The position numbers and the translations under genes were made by a program. A stretch of DNA of 40,281 bases, from positions 1-40,281 of the forward strand of contig JANXAL010000077.1 in the NCBI GenBank assembly GCA_025062325.1, written 5' to 3'. This stretch comes from Roseiflexus sp. Lineage in GTDB: Bacteria; Chloroflexota; Chloroflexia; Chloroflexales; Roseiflexaceae. This document shows positions 33,519 through 40,281 of this stretch, piece after piece. The notes beneath the pieces were generated by a model, which did not search any database, was not told the DNA's origin, and was given only the letters and a program-made list of their open reading frames with translations. How positions within the stretch are numbered: the first letter of the stretch is position 1; the number at the start of each line of letters is the position of its first letter.

Positions 33519-34946
33519 CTACTGTCTGCCGACAAGCGAGATTGCTGTCACTTCCGAGAGATAATCGTGCCCGCGCGCTTCGATGCGAATGCTCTGGATG
33601 TAGCGCGCCTGACGCAAGAGCGAATCGTCGCGCAACTCGACGTTCAGCCGATACCATTGAAACTGCGGCACCTGGCGATAGCGGATTTCACCAGCGTCTT
33701 CGCTGTTCGACACCTCGCCGCTGCCGGTGTAAATGCAGAAATAGCGGTGCAACTCCTGATCGGTCGGGCTGGTGGGCTTGTACGTGATGCGCACCATCAC
33801 CGGGCACTCGGAGCCGGCCACTCCCGCGAGTTGCACCGTCTGAGTCAGCACCCGCACCCACATTGTCAGACGCAATGACGGAAACTCCGAGACATCGGCG
33901 TCGATGGTCTGCTCAATCCCGACAGTGAATGGGCGCGTTTGCGACCCATCGCGGCGAAACTGCCCAATGGATGTCTGATCGTCCGGTGTACAAAAATCAG
34001 GCGTTTCCGGGCGACAGGAGCGCACGACGGCGAACCGTCCGTTGTGCTCGCTGGGAGTCATGCCGGGAGCATTTGGAACAGCATATTTGCGCCAGGTTTT
34101 AGAGGTCTGATCGTACCGATTCTGCGCCAGGTAGTGCTCGAACCCGCCATCGCGGATCAATTCCCAGCGCGCTTCACTCGGTCCGGCAAGCGTGCCGACA
34201 GCATCGATCTGCGCCAGTTGTCCGGGGTGCACCTCAACCGACTCGCCCCGATGATCGATGACTACACGACCAGAACGTGTAGCGACCTCGATCCGGAGCG
34301 GCTTGCCGGTTACAGCAAGGGCTGGCAGTGGACGCGCCGCGCTGTTCAGCACATTGATCGAGTAGCTCCCGCCGGGATCAAGGCGAACGCGCGTCCCATC
34401 ACCGACTTCGACGATGTACTCGACCTGATCGTATGGCTGACCAGATGCAATGTCGTAGCGGAGGTACCCTGCATTCTGCCGCAGCACCACTTCCAATCGT
34501 CCGTTGTGCCAGGTCGTGGCGCGGTAACTGGCGAGCATCAGTTCCGCGCCATCGGGATGCGCCCAAAAATCAATCTGCGTCTGGTCAGCAAGAACCAGCG
34601 ACGCCACCGGACCATATCCCGCCTCGGCTTTAGTGCGGATCACGCTCCCTTCGGCAACCGTCGCACAGATATCGCGTTCGCCCGGGCAGGGATCGCGTTC
34701 GGGCGGTAAGCGTTCGATACTTTCAGCCGTCAGGCGACCGCGTGGCTGGATCGAAACGCCAGCATTCACGTGGCTGCGCAGGATCGCCCCCTCAACCGGC
34801 GTTGTCGCCGTGGTGTAGTATCGCCATCCACTGTATCCTCCGAAAGCGACAAGGACGCAGAACAGCCCGAAAAATGCTAGCATCCACGTCCACGCAACGC
34901 GCTGGTAGTACACCTGCTCTGGAGGTAAATTCGCAATCTGTGCCAT
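33519..34946 (-). CDS. Membrane-anchored FecR-like protein
   Basis: 475 residues from the ATG at 34946; the open frame extends upstream to 35018, but that part is a dispersed repeat. One membrane helix (about 19-42, WTWMLAFFGLFCVLVAFGG) anchors a large outside region. Residues about 90-270 are beta-rich and FecR-like: VAEGSVIRTKAEAGYGPVAS, VLRQNAGYLRYDI, VEVGDGTRVRLDPGGSY and RSGRVVIDHRGESVEVHPGQ. The last 190 residues (RWELIRDGGFE...) resemble a jelly-roll carbohydrate-binding module, with four cysteines that could pair outside the cell. No sigma-factor gene is nearby, so FecR signalling is not implied. It is followed closely by acpS. Confidence 0.7.
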   Translation of the reverse strand: MAQIANLPPEQVYYQRVAWTWMLAFFGLFCVLVAFGGYSGWRYYTTATTPVEGAILRSHVNAGVSIQPRGRLTAESIERLPPERDPCPGERDICATVAEGSVIRTKAEAGYGPVASLVLADQTQIDFWAHPDGAELMLASYRATTWHNGRLEVVLRQNAGYLRYDIASGQPYDQVEYIVEVGDGTRVRLDPGGSYSINVLNSAARPLPALAVTGKPLRIEVATRSGRVVIDHRGESVEVHPGQLAQIDAVGTLAGPSEARWELIRDGGFEHYLAQNRYDQTSKTWRKYAVPNAPGMTPSEHNGRFAVVRSCRPETPDFCTPDDQTSIGQFRRDGSQTRPFTVGIEQTIDADVSEFPSLRLTMWVRVLTQTVQLAGVAGSECPVMVRITYKPTSPTDQELHRYFCIYTGSGEVSNSEDAGEIRYRQVPQFQWYRLNVELRDDSLLRQARYIQSIRIEARGHDYLSEVTAISLVGRQ

Positions 34947-34984
34947 ACTGACGTTTTGCCGTTGCCACAACCCCTGCGCATTTC

Positions 34985-35075
34985 TCGAAAAGGTTAACGC
35001 GAAGACGCAAAGGCGCAATGCGTTGCGACCAACTCCCTCCCTTTGCGTCTCCGCGCCTTCGCGTCAGCCGAAAAT
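34985..35075. repeat. Imperfect inverted dispersed repeat between glnA and the FecR-like gene
   Basis: The left arm (ACGCGAAGACGCAAAGGCGC near 34996-35015) and the right arm (CTTTGCGTCTCCGCGCCTTC near 35040-35060, then GCGTC) are imperfect inverted copies. The same CTTTGCGTC...CGCGTC sequence occurs after hyuB (22532-22550) and near 24636-24655. It may act as a terminator of the ftsY-glnA operon. Confidence 0.55.
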
Positions 35076-35080
35076 GACCT

Positions 35081-36415
35081 CTAATACGTCGGCAGATACC
35101 GGTCGAGTTCCCACTGACTGATTGAATGGCTGTACTCTTCCCACTCGCGTGCGCGCGCTTCAATGAAACGCTCGAGAATGTGCGGACCGAGGGTTTCGGT
35201 GATCACCTCGTCGCGCTGCAACTCCTCAAGCGCCATACCGAGCGTCGATGGCAAAACATCATACTGGCGGGCGCGCAAATCAACCTCAAACAGATCCTCC
35301 TCAACCGGCGGCGGCAGCGGGAGTTCGCGTCGAATGCCGTCGAGACCGGCAGCTAGAATCACTGCCAGGGCCAGGTACGGATTGCACGACGGATCGGCGC
35401 AGCGCAGCTCAACCCGCGCCGACTGCGGACGGTTGGTGCTGATGCGCGGCACCCGCACCAACTGCGCGCGATTCGTGCGCCCCCAGATGAGGTAGACCGG
35501 CGCCTCGAAACCGGGCACCAGGCGCTTATACGAGTTCACAAGCGGCGCAAGAACAGCGATCATGCCGCGCGCGTGCGCCAGCAGCCCGGCGACGAAATGG
35601 CGCGCCAGCTTTGAAATGCAGTAGGGGTCGTGGGCGTCGAAAAAGAGGTTCTTGCCGCTCGTCGCATCCGCGAGACTCAGGTGCATGTGCAGACCGTTCC
35701 CGTTCAGATGGGCGATTGGCTTGGGCATGAACGTCGCATACAGATTATGCTGTTGCGCCACTGCCTTGAGCGTCGCGCGCGTTGTCACCAGGTGATCGGC
35801 AGCGCGCAGCCCTTCGGTATGCCGCAGGTCGATCTCGTGCTGACCGAGCGCGCCTTCGTGGTGTGTCGCCTCGACCTCAATGCCAAACGCGCTGAGCGCG
35901 CGCACCATGCGCCGGCGGATATGCGTTGCCGCATCGGTCGTCGCATCGAAATACCCGGCGACATCGTTCGGAATCAGCGCTGGACGACCATCGGGACCGA
36001 AGCGAAAGAGAAAGAACTCGACTTCCGGACCGACGTAGAAGGTCATACCCATACGGCGCGCCACATCAAGCGCACGCCGCAGCACATACCGCGGATCGCC
36101 TGCGAATGGTTTCCCCTCCGGCGTATGCACATCGCAGATCATGCGCGCCGTCACAAAACCTGCCGCCTCGTCCCACGGAATGATTGCAAAGGTTTCGAGA
36201 TCGGGGACGAGATACATGTCACTTTCAGCAACGCGGGCAAACCCTTCGAGCGACGAACCGTCGAACCAGACCCCGTGATCGAGGCAGTCGGGCAGTTCTG
36301 ACACCGGAATGGTGACATTCTTCACCATCCCGACGATGTCGGTATACTGAAGGCTGACGAACTCCACATTCCGTTCAGCAGCGTGTTTGAGAATAGTTTC
36401 ACGTGTGACAGTCAT
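35081..36415 (-). CDS. glnA: Glutamine synthetase type I (alpha-like)
   Basis: 444 residues. It makes glutamine from glutamate, ammonia and ATP in the cytosol as a dodecamer. Family marks: FVSLQYTDIVGMVKNVTIPV, VWFDGSSLEGFARVAESDMY, FYVGPEVEFFLF with the metal ligands, HHEGALGQHEIDLR, LNGNGLHMHLSL (ATP site) and then NRPQSARVELRCADPSCNPY. The size and the lack of a recognisable adenylylation motif fit the GSI-alpha form rather than the longer beta form. It is the last gene of ftsY - LysW-like - lipoprotein - glnA, overlapping the lipoprotein stop by 4 bases (ATGA), so it is translated by coupling. A specialised amide ligase of this family cannot be excluded. Confidence 0.94.
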   Translation of the reverse strand: MTVTRETILKHAAERNVEFVSLQYTDIVGMVKNVTIPVSELPDCLDHGVWFDGSSLEGFARVAESDMYLVPDLETFAIIPWDEAAGFVTARMICDVHTPEGKPFAGDPRYVLRRALDVARRMGMTFYVGPEVEFFLFRFGPDGRPALIPNDVAGYFDATTDAATHIRRRMVRALSAFGIEVEATHHEGALGQHEIDLRHTEGLRAADHLVTTRATLKAVAQQHNLYATFMPKPIAHLNGNGLHMHLSLADATSGKNLFFDAHDPYCISKLARHFVAGLLAHARGMIAVLAPLVNSYKRLVPGFEAPVYLIWGRTNRAQLVRVPRISTNRPQSARVELRCADPSCNPYLALAVILAAGLDGIRRELPLPPPVEEDLFEVDLRARQYDVLPSTLGMALEELQRDEVITETLGPHILERFIEARAREWEEYSHSISQWELDRYLPTY

Positions 36416-36852
36416 TGTCTATTCCCATTCTGCATTTGCTGATACAATATCTGATATCCGCCATCGCGTGCGCTGCGGGTGATCACGCGATACCGCAGCG
36501 TGCCAGTCTCATCGAGCCGCACCACGCCAGCCCGCGAGACTTGGTCGCCAGGACGACTCTGAACGGCAAAGGCGACGCTCCCGCCAGCATTCAGCATCTC
36601 AAGACGCATCTCACCCTGTTGCAGTTCAAGGATGACGATCGTCTGCAGCATTGTCGCGCCGCTACCGACAGGAATCGCGTACTCTTCTGACCCCTCGGCG
36701 CCAAGAAAGGTGCGAGTCACCATTCCCGCCTCGGGACGCACATCAGTCGAGATACGATCCCCGGAAACAAGCATGCATGCCGACATGAACAGCGGCGCCA
36801 GGACGCCAATCAGCGCTATGCGTATTGTAGAGGAAAACAACGACAACTGCAC
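36412..36852 (-). CDS. Small lipoprotein of unknown function
   Basis: 146 residues. A signal peptide with lipobox LFMSAC puts the lipidated cysteine at 26. The mature part is beta-rich with no cysteine: GMVTRTFLGAEGSEEYAIPV, MLQTIVILELQQGEMRLEML, GTLRYRVITRSARDGGYQIL. I do not recognise a family. Its stop overlaps the glnA start (ATGA), and its start lies 3 bases after the LysW-like stop, so these three genes are tightly packed. Confidence 0.85.
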   Translation of the reverse strand: MQLSLFSSTIRIALIGVLAPLFMSACMLVSGDRISTDVRPEAGMVTRTFLGAEGSEEYAIPVGSGATMLQTIVILELQQGEMRLEMLNAGGSVAFAVQSRPGDQVSRAGVVRLDETGTLRYRVITRSARDGGYQILYQQMQNGNRQ

Positions 36853-36855
36853 ACC

Positions 36856-37062
36856 CTACCCATACGACTCGGGACGATCATTGGCATTGTAGGTCGCCTC
36901 CTCCGGCACCAGTTTCAGACGTAGCGGACGACGCGCTTCAACATACAGGTTGCTTTCACAGTCGGTGCACACCAGGCGTGTGCCGGGCGTCACATACTCC
37001 TGCAACGCCAACTTTCGCCCGCATACTGGGCATTTCGTCACTTCAAGCGGCATAGCCAGCAT
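36856..37062 (-). CDS. LysW-like zinc-ribbon protein with altered C-terminus
   Basis: 68 residues (an alternative ATG lies three codons in). Two cysteine pairs, CPVC (11-14) and CTDC (32-35), form a zinc ribbon, followed by PLRLKLVPEEA, which resembles the amino-group carrier protein LysW/ArgW of lysine and arginine biosynthesis. Those carriers end in EDWGE, and the last glutamate holds the amino acid. Here the end is PESYG and the next codon is TAG, so the terminal glutamate is missing. It may be a paralogue with a different, perhaps structural, role. No lysine or arginine biosynthesis genes are nearby. It lies 21 bases after ftsY. Confidence 0.75.
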   Translation of the reverse strand: MLAMPLEVTKCPVCGRKLALQEYVTPGTRLVCTDCESNLYVEARRPLRLKLVPEEATYNANDRPESYG

Positions 37063-37083
37063 CGCAGTGCAGTGCTGAACGAC

Positions 37084-38064
37084 TCAATCCTGAGCAAACA
37101 ACGACTCAACAAACGTTTCTGCATCAAACAGCGCCAGGTCGGTCATCTTTTCGCCTGTGCCAACGTAGCGGATCGGGCGCTCGATATCCTGTGCAATTGC
37201 GAACGCGATCCCGCCTTTGGCGGTGCCGTCGAGTTTAGTCACGGCTACATCGGTCACATCGACCGCCTTCAGGAACGATTTCGCCTGCAGCACGCCATTC
37301 TGCCCGGTCGTCGCGTCGATCACCAGCAGCACTTCATGCGGCGCATCGGGGAATTTGCGCCGGATGATGTTGCGCAGTTTTTGCAGTTCCAGCATCAGGT
37401 TCGTTTTGGAGTGCAGGCGTCCCGCCGTGTCGACGATCAGCACATCGAAATCACCCTTGCTGACCGCTTCAATTGCATCGTACACGACTGCGCCAGGGTC
37501 AGCTCCCTGACCGCGTGAGATGACCGGCACGCCCACACGTTCCGCCCACGTTTCAAGCTGCTCAGTCGCAGCGGCGCGGAACGTATCGCCAGCGGCAAGC
37601 AGCACGCGCTTGCCAAACTGATTCTTTAGGCGATACGCCAGCTTGGCGATCAACGTCGTTTTGCCTGAGCCATTGACTCCAACCACCAGTATGATGTAAG
37701 GACGCGCATCGAGCGGTTGACGTCGCTCCTGTTCTTGCAACACACGCACCATTTCGGCCTTCAGCATCTCGCGCGCCTCACGCGCTCGTTTGACGCCATA
37801 ACGATTACAGCGGTCCTTGGTGCGATTGACCAGGTACATGGTGGTTTCGACGCCAACATCCGCCTGGATCAGCAGCGCCTCGAGGTCGTCCCACAGGTCA
37901 TCGGTAATCGGGTCGTCAGTGGCGAACAGACTGGCAATCTGACCGAAGAGGCCGCGCCGCGCTTTCGCGGTCGCCCGGTCGATCTTTTGCTCTTCCTGTC
38001 GGGCTTCTTCCTCGGTACGCGGTGCATCCTGTCCGCGCCCGAACATGCGCTTGAAAAATCCCAT
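37084..38064 (-). CDS. ftsY: Signal recognition particle receptor FtsY
   Basis: 326 residues. The SRP receptor delivers ribosomes making membrane proteins to the translocon. An N-terminal charged stretch (1-35) with MGFFKRMFGR can touch the membrane. The N domain (40-110) and the SRP GTPase domain follow: GVNGSGKTTLIAKLA (P-loop 129-137), AGDTFRAAATEQL, VDTAGRLHSKTNLMLEL, TKLDGTAKGG and PIRYVGTGEKMTDLALFD. The short acidic region fits a Chloroflexota or Gram-positive type rather than the long E. coli one. It is the first gene of the operon with the LysW-like protein, lipoprotein and glnA. GAGGGG lies upstream of the start. Confidence 0.97.
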   Translation of the reverse strand: MGFFKRMFGRGQDAPRTEEEARQEEQKIDRATAKARRGLFGQIASLFATDDPITDDLWDDLEALLIQADVGVETTMYLVNRTKDRCNRYGVKRAREAREMLKAEMVRVLQEQERRQPLDARPYIILVVGVNGSGKTTLIAKLAYRLKNQFGKRVLLAAGDTFRAAATEQLETWAERVGVPVISRGQGADPGAVVYDAIEAVSKGDFDVLIVDTAGRLHSKTNLMLELQKLRNIIRRKFPDAPHEVLLVIDATTGQNGVLQAKSFLKAVDVTDVAVTKLDGTAKGGIAFAIAQDIERPIRYVGTGEKMTDLALFDAETFVESLFAQD

Positions 38065-38621
38065 GCCATCCCCTCGATGTGCCGTGGCCAGCGCAACTCT
38101 CCTGCGCGGTATTGTACCACGCCGCTGCCAGAGAATGGCGGGATATGGTAGGATTCCGGGCGACCGTCGCTGTATGGGCGCGAGACTGTGCGCCTATCAA
38201 CCGTCGCAGGTCACAGAAGGGCAGGCAAGGGCAGGACTCAAGGCAACCGTCACTGCACGGGCGCGGGACCATCGCCTGTCAACTGTCACAGGTCATATGA
38301 GGATCAAAAAATATAGTCCGGTATTTCTGGGCGCTGCGGGCTGATGGTTTTTGAATAATTATTCCGCTATCTGCCTACTCGCCTGGCGACTGAAATCGTA
38401 GGCTACGGAAAGCGAAGCCCGCCTGCACGGGCTGCAACGGCCGACACCGGATTATTTTCTCAAACTCCAAAAGCCCCGGCTGAGATCTGAGCGAGGGCTT
38501 TAGCCTGCAGCTCAGAGGATGCGCAACCTGGCGGCACAGGTTTACCGAATTCACTATATACGAGACGGGCGTTCAGCGCAGGCAACGGCGGGAGGGACGG
38601 TCACCTAGGACGGGAGCAACC
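38065..38621. repeat. Intergenic repeats between ftsY and the amine oxidase
   Basis: No gene is supported. An imperfect direct repeat of about 56 bases lies at 38159-38214 and 38242-38297 (GGCGACCGTCGCTGTATGGG against GGCAACCGTCACTGCACGGG, both with GTCGCAGGTCA/GTCACAGGTCA later). Further on, 38396-38440 has a dispersed unit with AAGCCCGCCTGCACGGGCTG, which forms a six-base-pair hairpin, and 38490-38510 has GAGGGCTTTAGCCTGCAGCT. TATATA near 38554 could belong to the amine oxidase promoter, but no -35 is clear. Confidence 0.6.
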
Positions 38622-39866
38622 ATGGATGCAGATGTCCTGATCATCGGCGCGGGGGCTGCCGGGCTTGCTGCTGGACGTGCGCTCACCGACGCCGGAAAGC
38701 GAGTGGTCCTGCTTGAAGCGCGCAATCGCATTGGCGGACGGGTATGGACCGACCATGCCTTCGCGCGCGTGCCAGTTGAGCGCGGCGCAGAGTTCATCCA
38801 CGGTACACGGGGTGTCACGTGGGAATGGGTGCGTCGTGCAGGACTGACGACATTGCTGGCGGAACGCTGGGCAGGGCGACTCATCCTCGATGAAGCGGGG
38901 CGGCCGGCAGGCGCTGAACTGCTGGATCGACCGGACATGCAGCGCCTTCTGACGCTTGAAGAAGAAATTGCCGCATACGAGGGCGACGACATTTCTTTCG
39001 CAGAATGGCTGATGATGCAAGGGTTCAGCCCGCTGGCAGCGCACGTTGCGGACCTGCGCATAGCTCACGCGGCATGTGCCACGCCGGCAACCCTCAGCAT
39101 GCACGCGCTGCGCGCCGAAGCGCGCGGTGAATACGCCAAAGGCGGCGATTTCCACATTCTTGAAGGATATGATCGAGTGATGGCAGCGATTGGCAATGGC
39201 CTCGATACACGGTTGGCCACGCCGGTTGAGGTGATTCGCTGGTCAGACCGGCGTGTTGAAGTCGGCACAGGGCAGGGAGTCTTCCGCGCGCCGGTTGCAA
39301 TTGTCACACTGCCGCTGGCCGTGCTGCAGGCGGGAGCTGTGCGTTTTGAGCCAGCCCTGCCGCTGGCTAAGACAAATGCAATTGCAGCGCTGGCGATGGC
39401 GCCAGCTATGAAAATCCTCTTCCGTTTTGATGAGCCATTCTGGGACGAGTCGCTGACCTTCCTCAGCCTGCGCGATCCTGCGCCAGTCTGGTGGACAGTG
39501 CGCCCTAGCGAACCGCTCCTGACTGCGCTGCTCACCGGGCCGCGCGCTGCGCACCTGGCGATGCGCGGTTTGGAAGGCGCTGTGGAAGGCGGGTTGCAGA
39601 GCCTGAGCCTGGCGTTCGGCGATGAGCCCCGGCGGCGACTAGTCGACTGGCAGATCATCAATTGGGGCGCTGACCCATGGACGCGCGGCGGTTACAGTTC
39701 GACCCCGCCTGGCGCATACAACGCGCGCACTGTGCTCGCAGCGCCCTGCGGCGCGCTCCACTTCGCCGGAGAAGCCACGGTCACCGACGACAGCCCGGCG
39801 ACCGTCCACGGTGCGCTGCACAGCGGCATGCGCGCCGCCGCCGAAATCCTTGACGGCGGGAGATAG
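38622..39866 (+). CDS. Flavin-containing amine oxidase family protein
   Basis: 414 residues. FAD-dependent oxidation of an amine, perhaps a polyamine, or a related desaturation. The FAD fold opens with VLIIGAGAAGLAAGRALTDAG, then LLEARNRIGGRVWTDHAF, ERGAEFIHG (substrate side), VAIVTLPLAVLQ, and the closing ALHFAGEATVTDDSPATVHG with LHSGMRAAAEIL. The length fits bacterial amine oxidases. There is no signal peptide. GGGAG lies just before the ATG. The substrate is unknown. The gene stands alone between repeat regions. Confidence 0.9.
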   Translation: MDADVLIIGAGAAGLAAGRALTDAGKRVVLLEARNRIGGRVWTDHAFARVPVERGAEFIHGTRGVTWEWVRRAGLTTLLAERWAGRLILDEAGRPAGAELLDRPDMQRLLTLEEEIAAYEGDDISFAEWLMMQGFSPLAAHVADLRIAHAACATPATLSMHALRAEARGEYAKGGDFHILEGYDRVMAAIGNGLDTRLATPVEVIRWSDRRVEVGTGQGVFRAPVAIVTLPLAVLQAGAVRFEPALPLAKTNAIAALAMAPAMKILFRFDEPFWDESLTFLSLRDPAPVWWTVRPSEPLLTALLTGPRAAHLAMRGLEGAVEGGLQSLSLAFGDEPRRRLVDWQIINWGADPWTRGGYSSTPPGAYNARTVLAAPCGALHFAGEATVTDDSPATVHGALHSGMRAAAEILDGGR

Positions 39867-39916
39867 TAGGGGCGCGGTGGCGCCGCGCCCCCGGCAGCAT
39901 ACGCCGCCGCGCCCCC
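39867..39916. repeat. GC-rich palindromic repeat after the amine oxidase
   Basis: GGGGCGCGGTGGCGCCGCGC near 39869-39888 is a near-perfect hairpin and could end amine oxidase transcription, although no T-run follows. GCCGCCGCGCCCCCGGCA-type copies occur here and at 40180-40240. Confidence 0.6.
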
Positions 39917-40112
39917 GGCAACATCCCCTCACGAGTGTAGAGTTTTTGAGAGGAATGGATGTAGTCCGTGTCCTGACGCTTTTTCCCCCTCATCCCCCCT
40001 GCCCCCTTCTCCCACCAGGGGAGAAGGGGGAGTTAGGGCGTCCTGACGCTCAAAACGGGCGATGCGACGTAAGGGCTTACCAAAACTCTACCCTTGCGAG
40101 GGCAACATCCCC
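39917..40112. mobile_element. MITE-like element with inverted ends and flanking direct repeats
   Basis: The left end CTCACGAGTGTAGAGTTTTT (39928-39947) and the right end CCAAAACTCTACCCTTGCGA (40080-40099) are inverted copies with few mismatches. Outside them GGCAACATCCCC is repeated exactly (39917-39928 and 40101-40112), as a target duplication would be. The interior has GTCCTGACGCTTTTTCCCCC, a CCCCCTTCTCCC/GGGAGAAGGGGG palindrome and a second CGTCCTGACGCTC. There is no transposase, so it is non-autonomous. Related fragments make up 2631-3330. Confidence 0.65.
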
Positions 40113-40281
40113 CGCCGCGCCCCTGACAGGTAGGGGCGCGCCGCCGCCGCGCCCGCACACCGCCTCCGGGCACTCACCTCCGTGCCCGCCGCCGCGCCCC
40201 CGGCAGCATACGCCGCCGCGCCCGCACACTGCCTCTGGGCACGTCATCTTCGGGCGCAGCGCCGCCTCGCTCTCTGCCAAT
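40113..40281. repeat. GC-rich repeat array at the right edge
   Basis: Several copies of CGCCGCCGCGCCC-type units, with GCACACCGCCTCCGGGCAC (about 40154-40172) and GCACACTGCCTCTGGGCAC (about 40223-40241) as two similar blocks. Open frames here are products of the repeats and show no protein likeness. The region continues past the window. Confidence 0.6.

Noticed and set aside
34947-35018. Longer start for the FecR-like protein
   Set aside because: The extra 24 codons translate a dispersed intergenic repeat; the ATG at 34946 precedes the family-like sequence.
39639-40280. Several minus-strand frames with Cys/Arg/Gly-rich proteins at the right edge
   Set aside because: They translate GC-rich repeats and show no protein likeness.
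1-40281. cas genes, transposase, integrase or toxin-antitoxin genes
   Set aside because: I looked for these families in all supported frames and saw none; the CRISPR machinery must lie outside the window.

Overview
The window looks like part of a chromosome of a phototrophic Chloroflexota bacterium, most likely Roseiflexus or a close relative. This is an inference from protein style, a CrtI-type carotenoid desaturase, high GC content and many dispersed GC-rich intergenic repeats; no rRNA or tRNA gene is present to prove it. No plasmid or prophage backbone is visible.

Layout. Positions 1-1941 hold the leader-distal end of a CRISPR array: 37-nt repeats, 26 complete spacers of 35-39 nt, running off the left edge. 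Two pairs of its spacers are diverged versions of each other. The array passes into a decayed tail (1942-2325) in which one 34-nt spacer-like sequence recurs four times between degenerate 37-nt repeats. A cluster of palindromic MITE-like repeats follows (about 2630-3330), and a related element with inverted ends lies at the right end of the window (about 39917-40112). No cas gene is in the window.

Housekeeping and envelope genes come next: a PDZ/radical-SAM-type DUF512 protein, a GAF-GAF-HD-GYP protein, the GTPase Der, a radical-SAM-family protein that has lost its three cluster cysteines (minus strand), signal peptidase I, a glycosyltransferase, a secreted lysozyme-like protein, a clan-A glycoside hydrolase and a solitary DNA methyltransferase.

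Positions 15294-23218 form a self-contained catabolic operon. It has a strong promoter, a FadR-type GntR regulator with two ATTGTATACAAT operators, a CaiB-type CoA-transferase, an HMG-CoA-lyase-like enzyme, HyuA and HyuB hydantoinase-type subunits, and an N-carbamoylsarcosine-amidase-like hydrolase. Together they suggest inducible breakdown of an N-carbamoyl or cyclic-imide compound linked to an acyl-CoA side branch; the substrate is unknown.

The right part carries an L,D-transpeptidase with its own promoter, a large pseudokinase fused to 14 WD40 repeats, crtI, a thioredoxin-like protein, yjbQ, two gene graveyards (a Uma2 tail and a DUF1800/DUF1501 deletion remnant), a minus-strand group FecR-like/acpS/Coa1-like, and a minus-strand operon ftsY - LysW-like zinc ribbon - lipoprotein - glnA. 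The last gene is a flavin amine oxidase.

The most unusual points are the paired allelic spacers and duplicated CRISPR tail, the cysteine-less radical SAM homologue, the LysW-like protein that stops one residue before the expected terminal glutamate beside a glutamine synthetase, the pseudokinase with a double beta-propeller, and the operator-controlled CaiB/HMG-CoA-lyase/Hyu operon.
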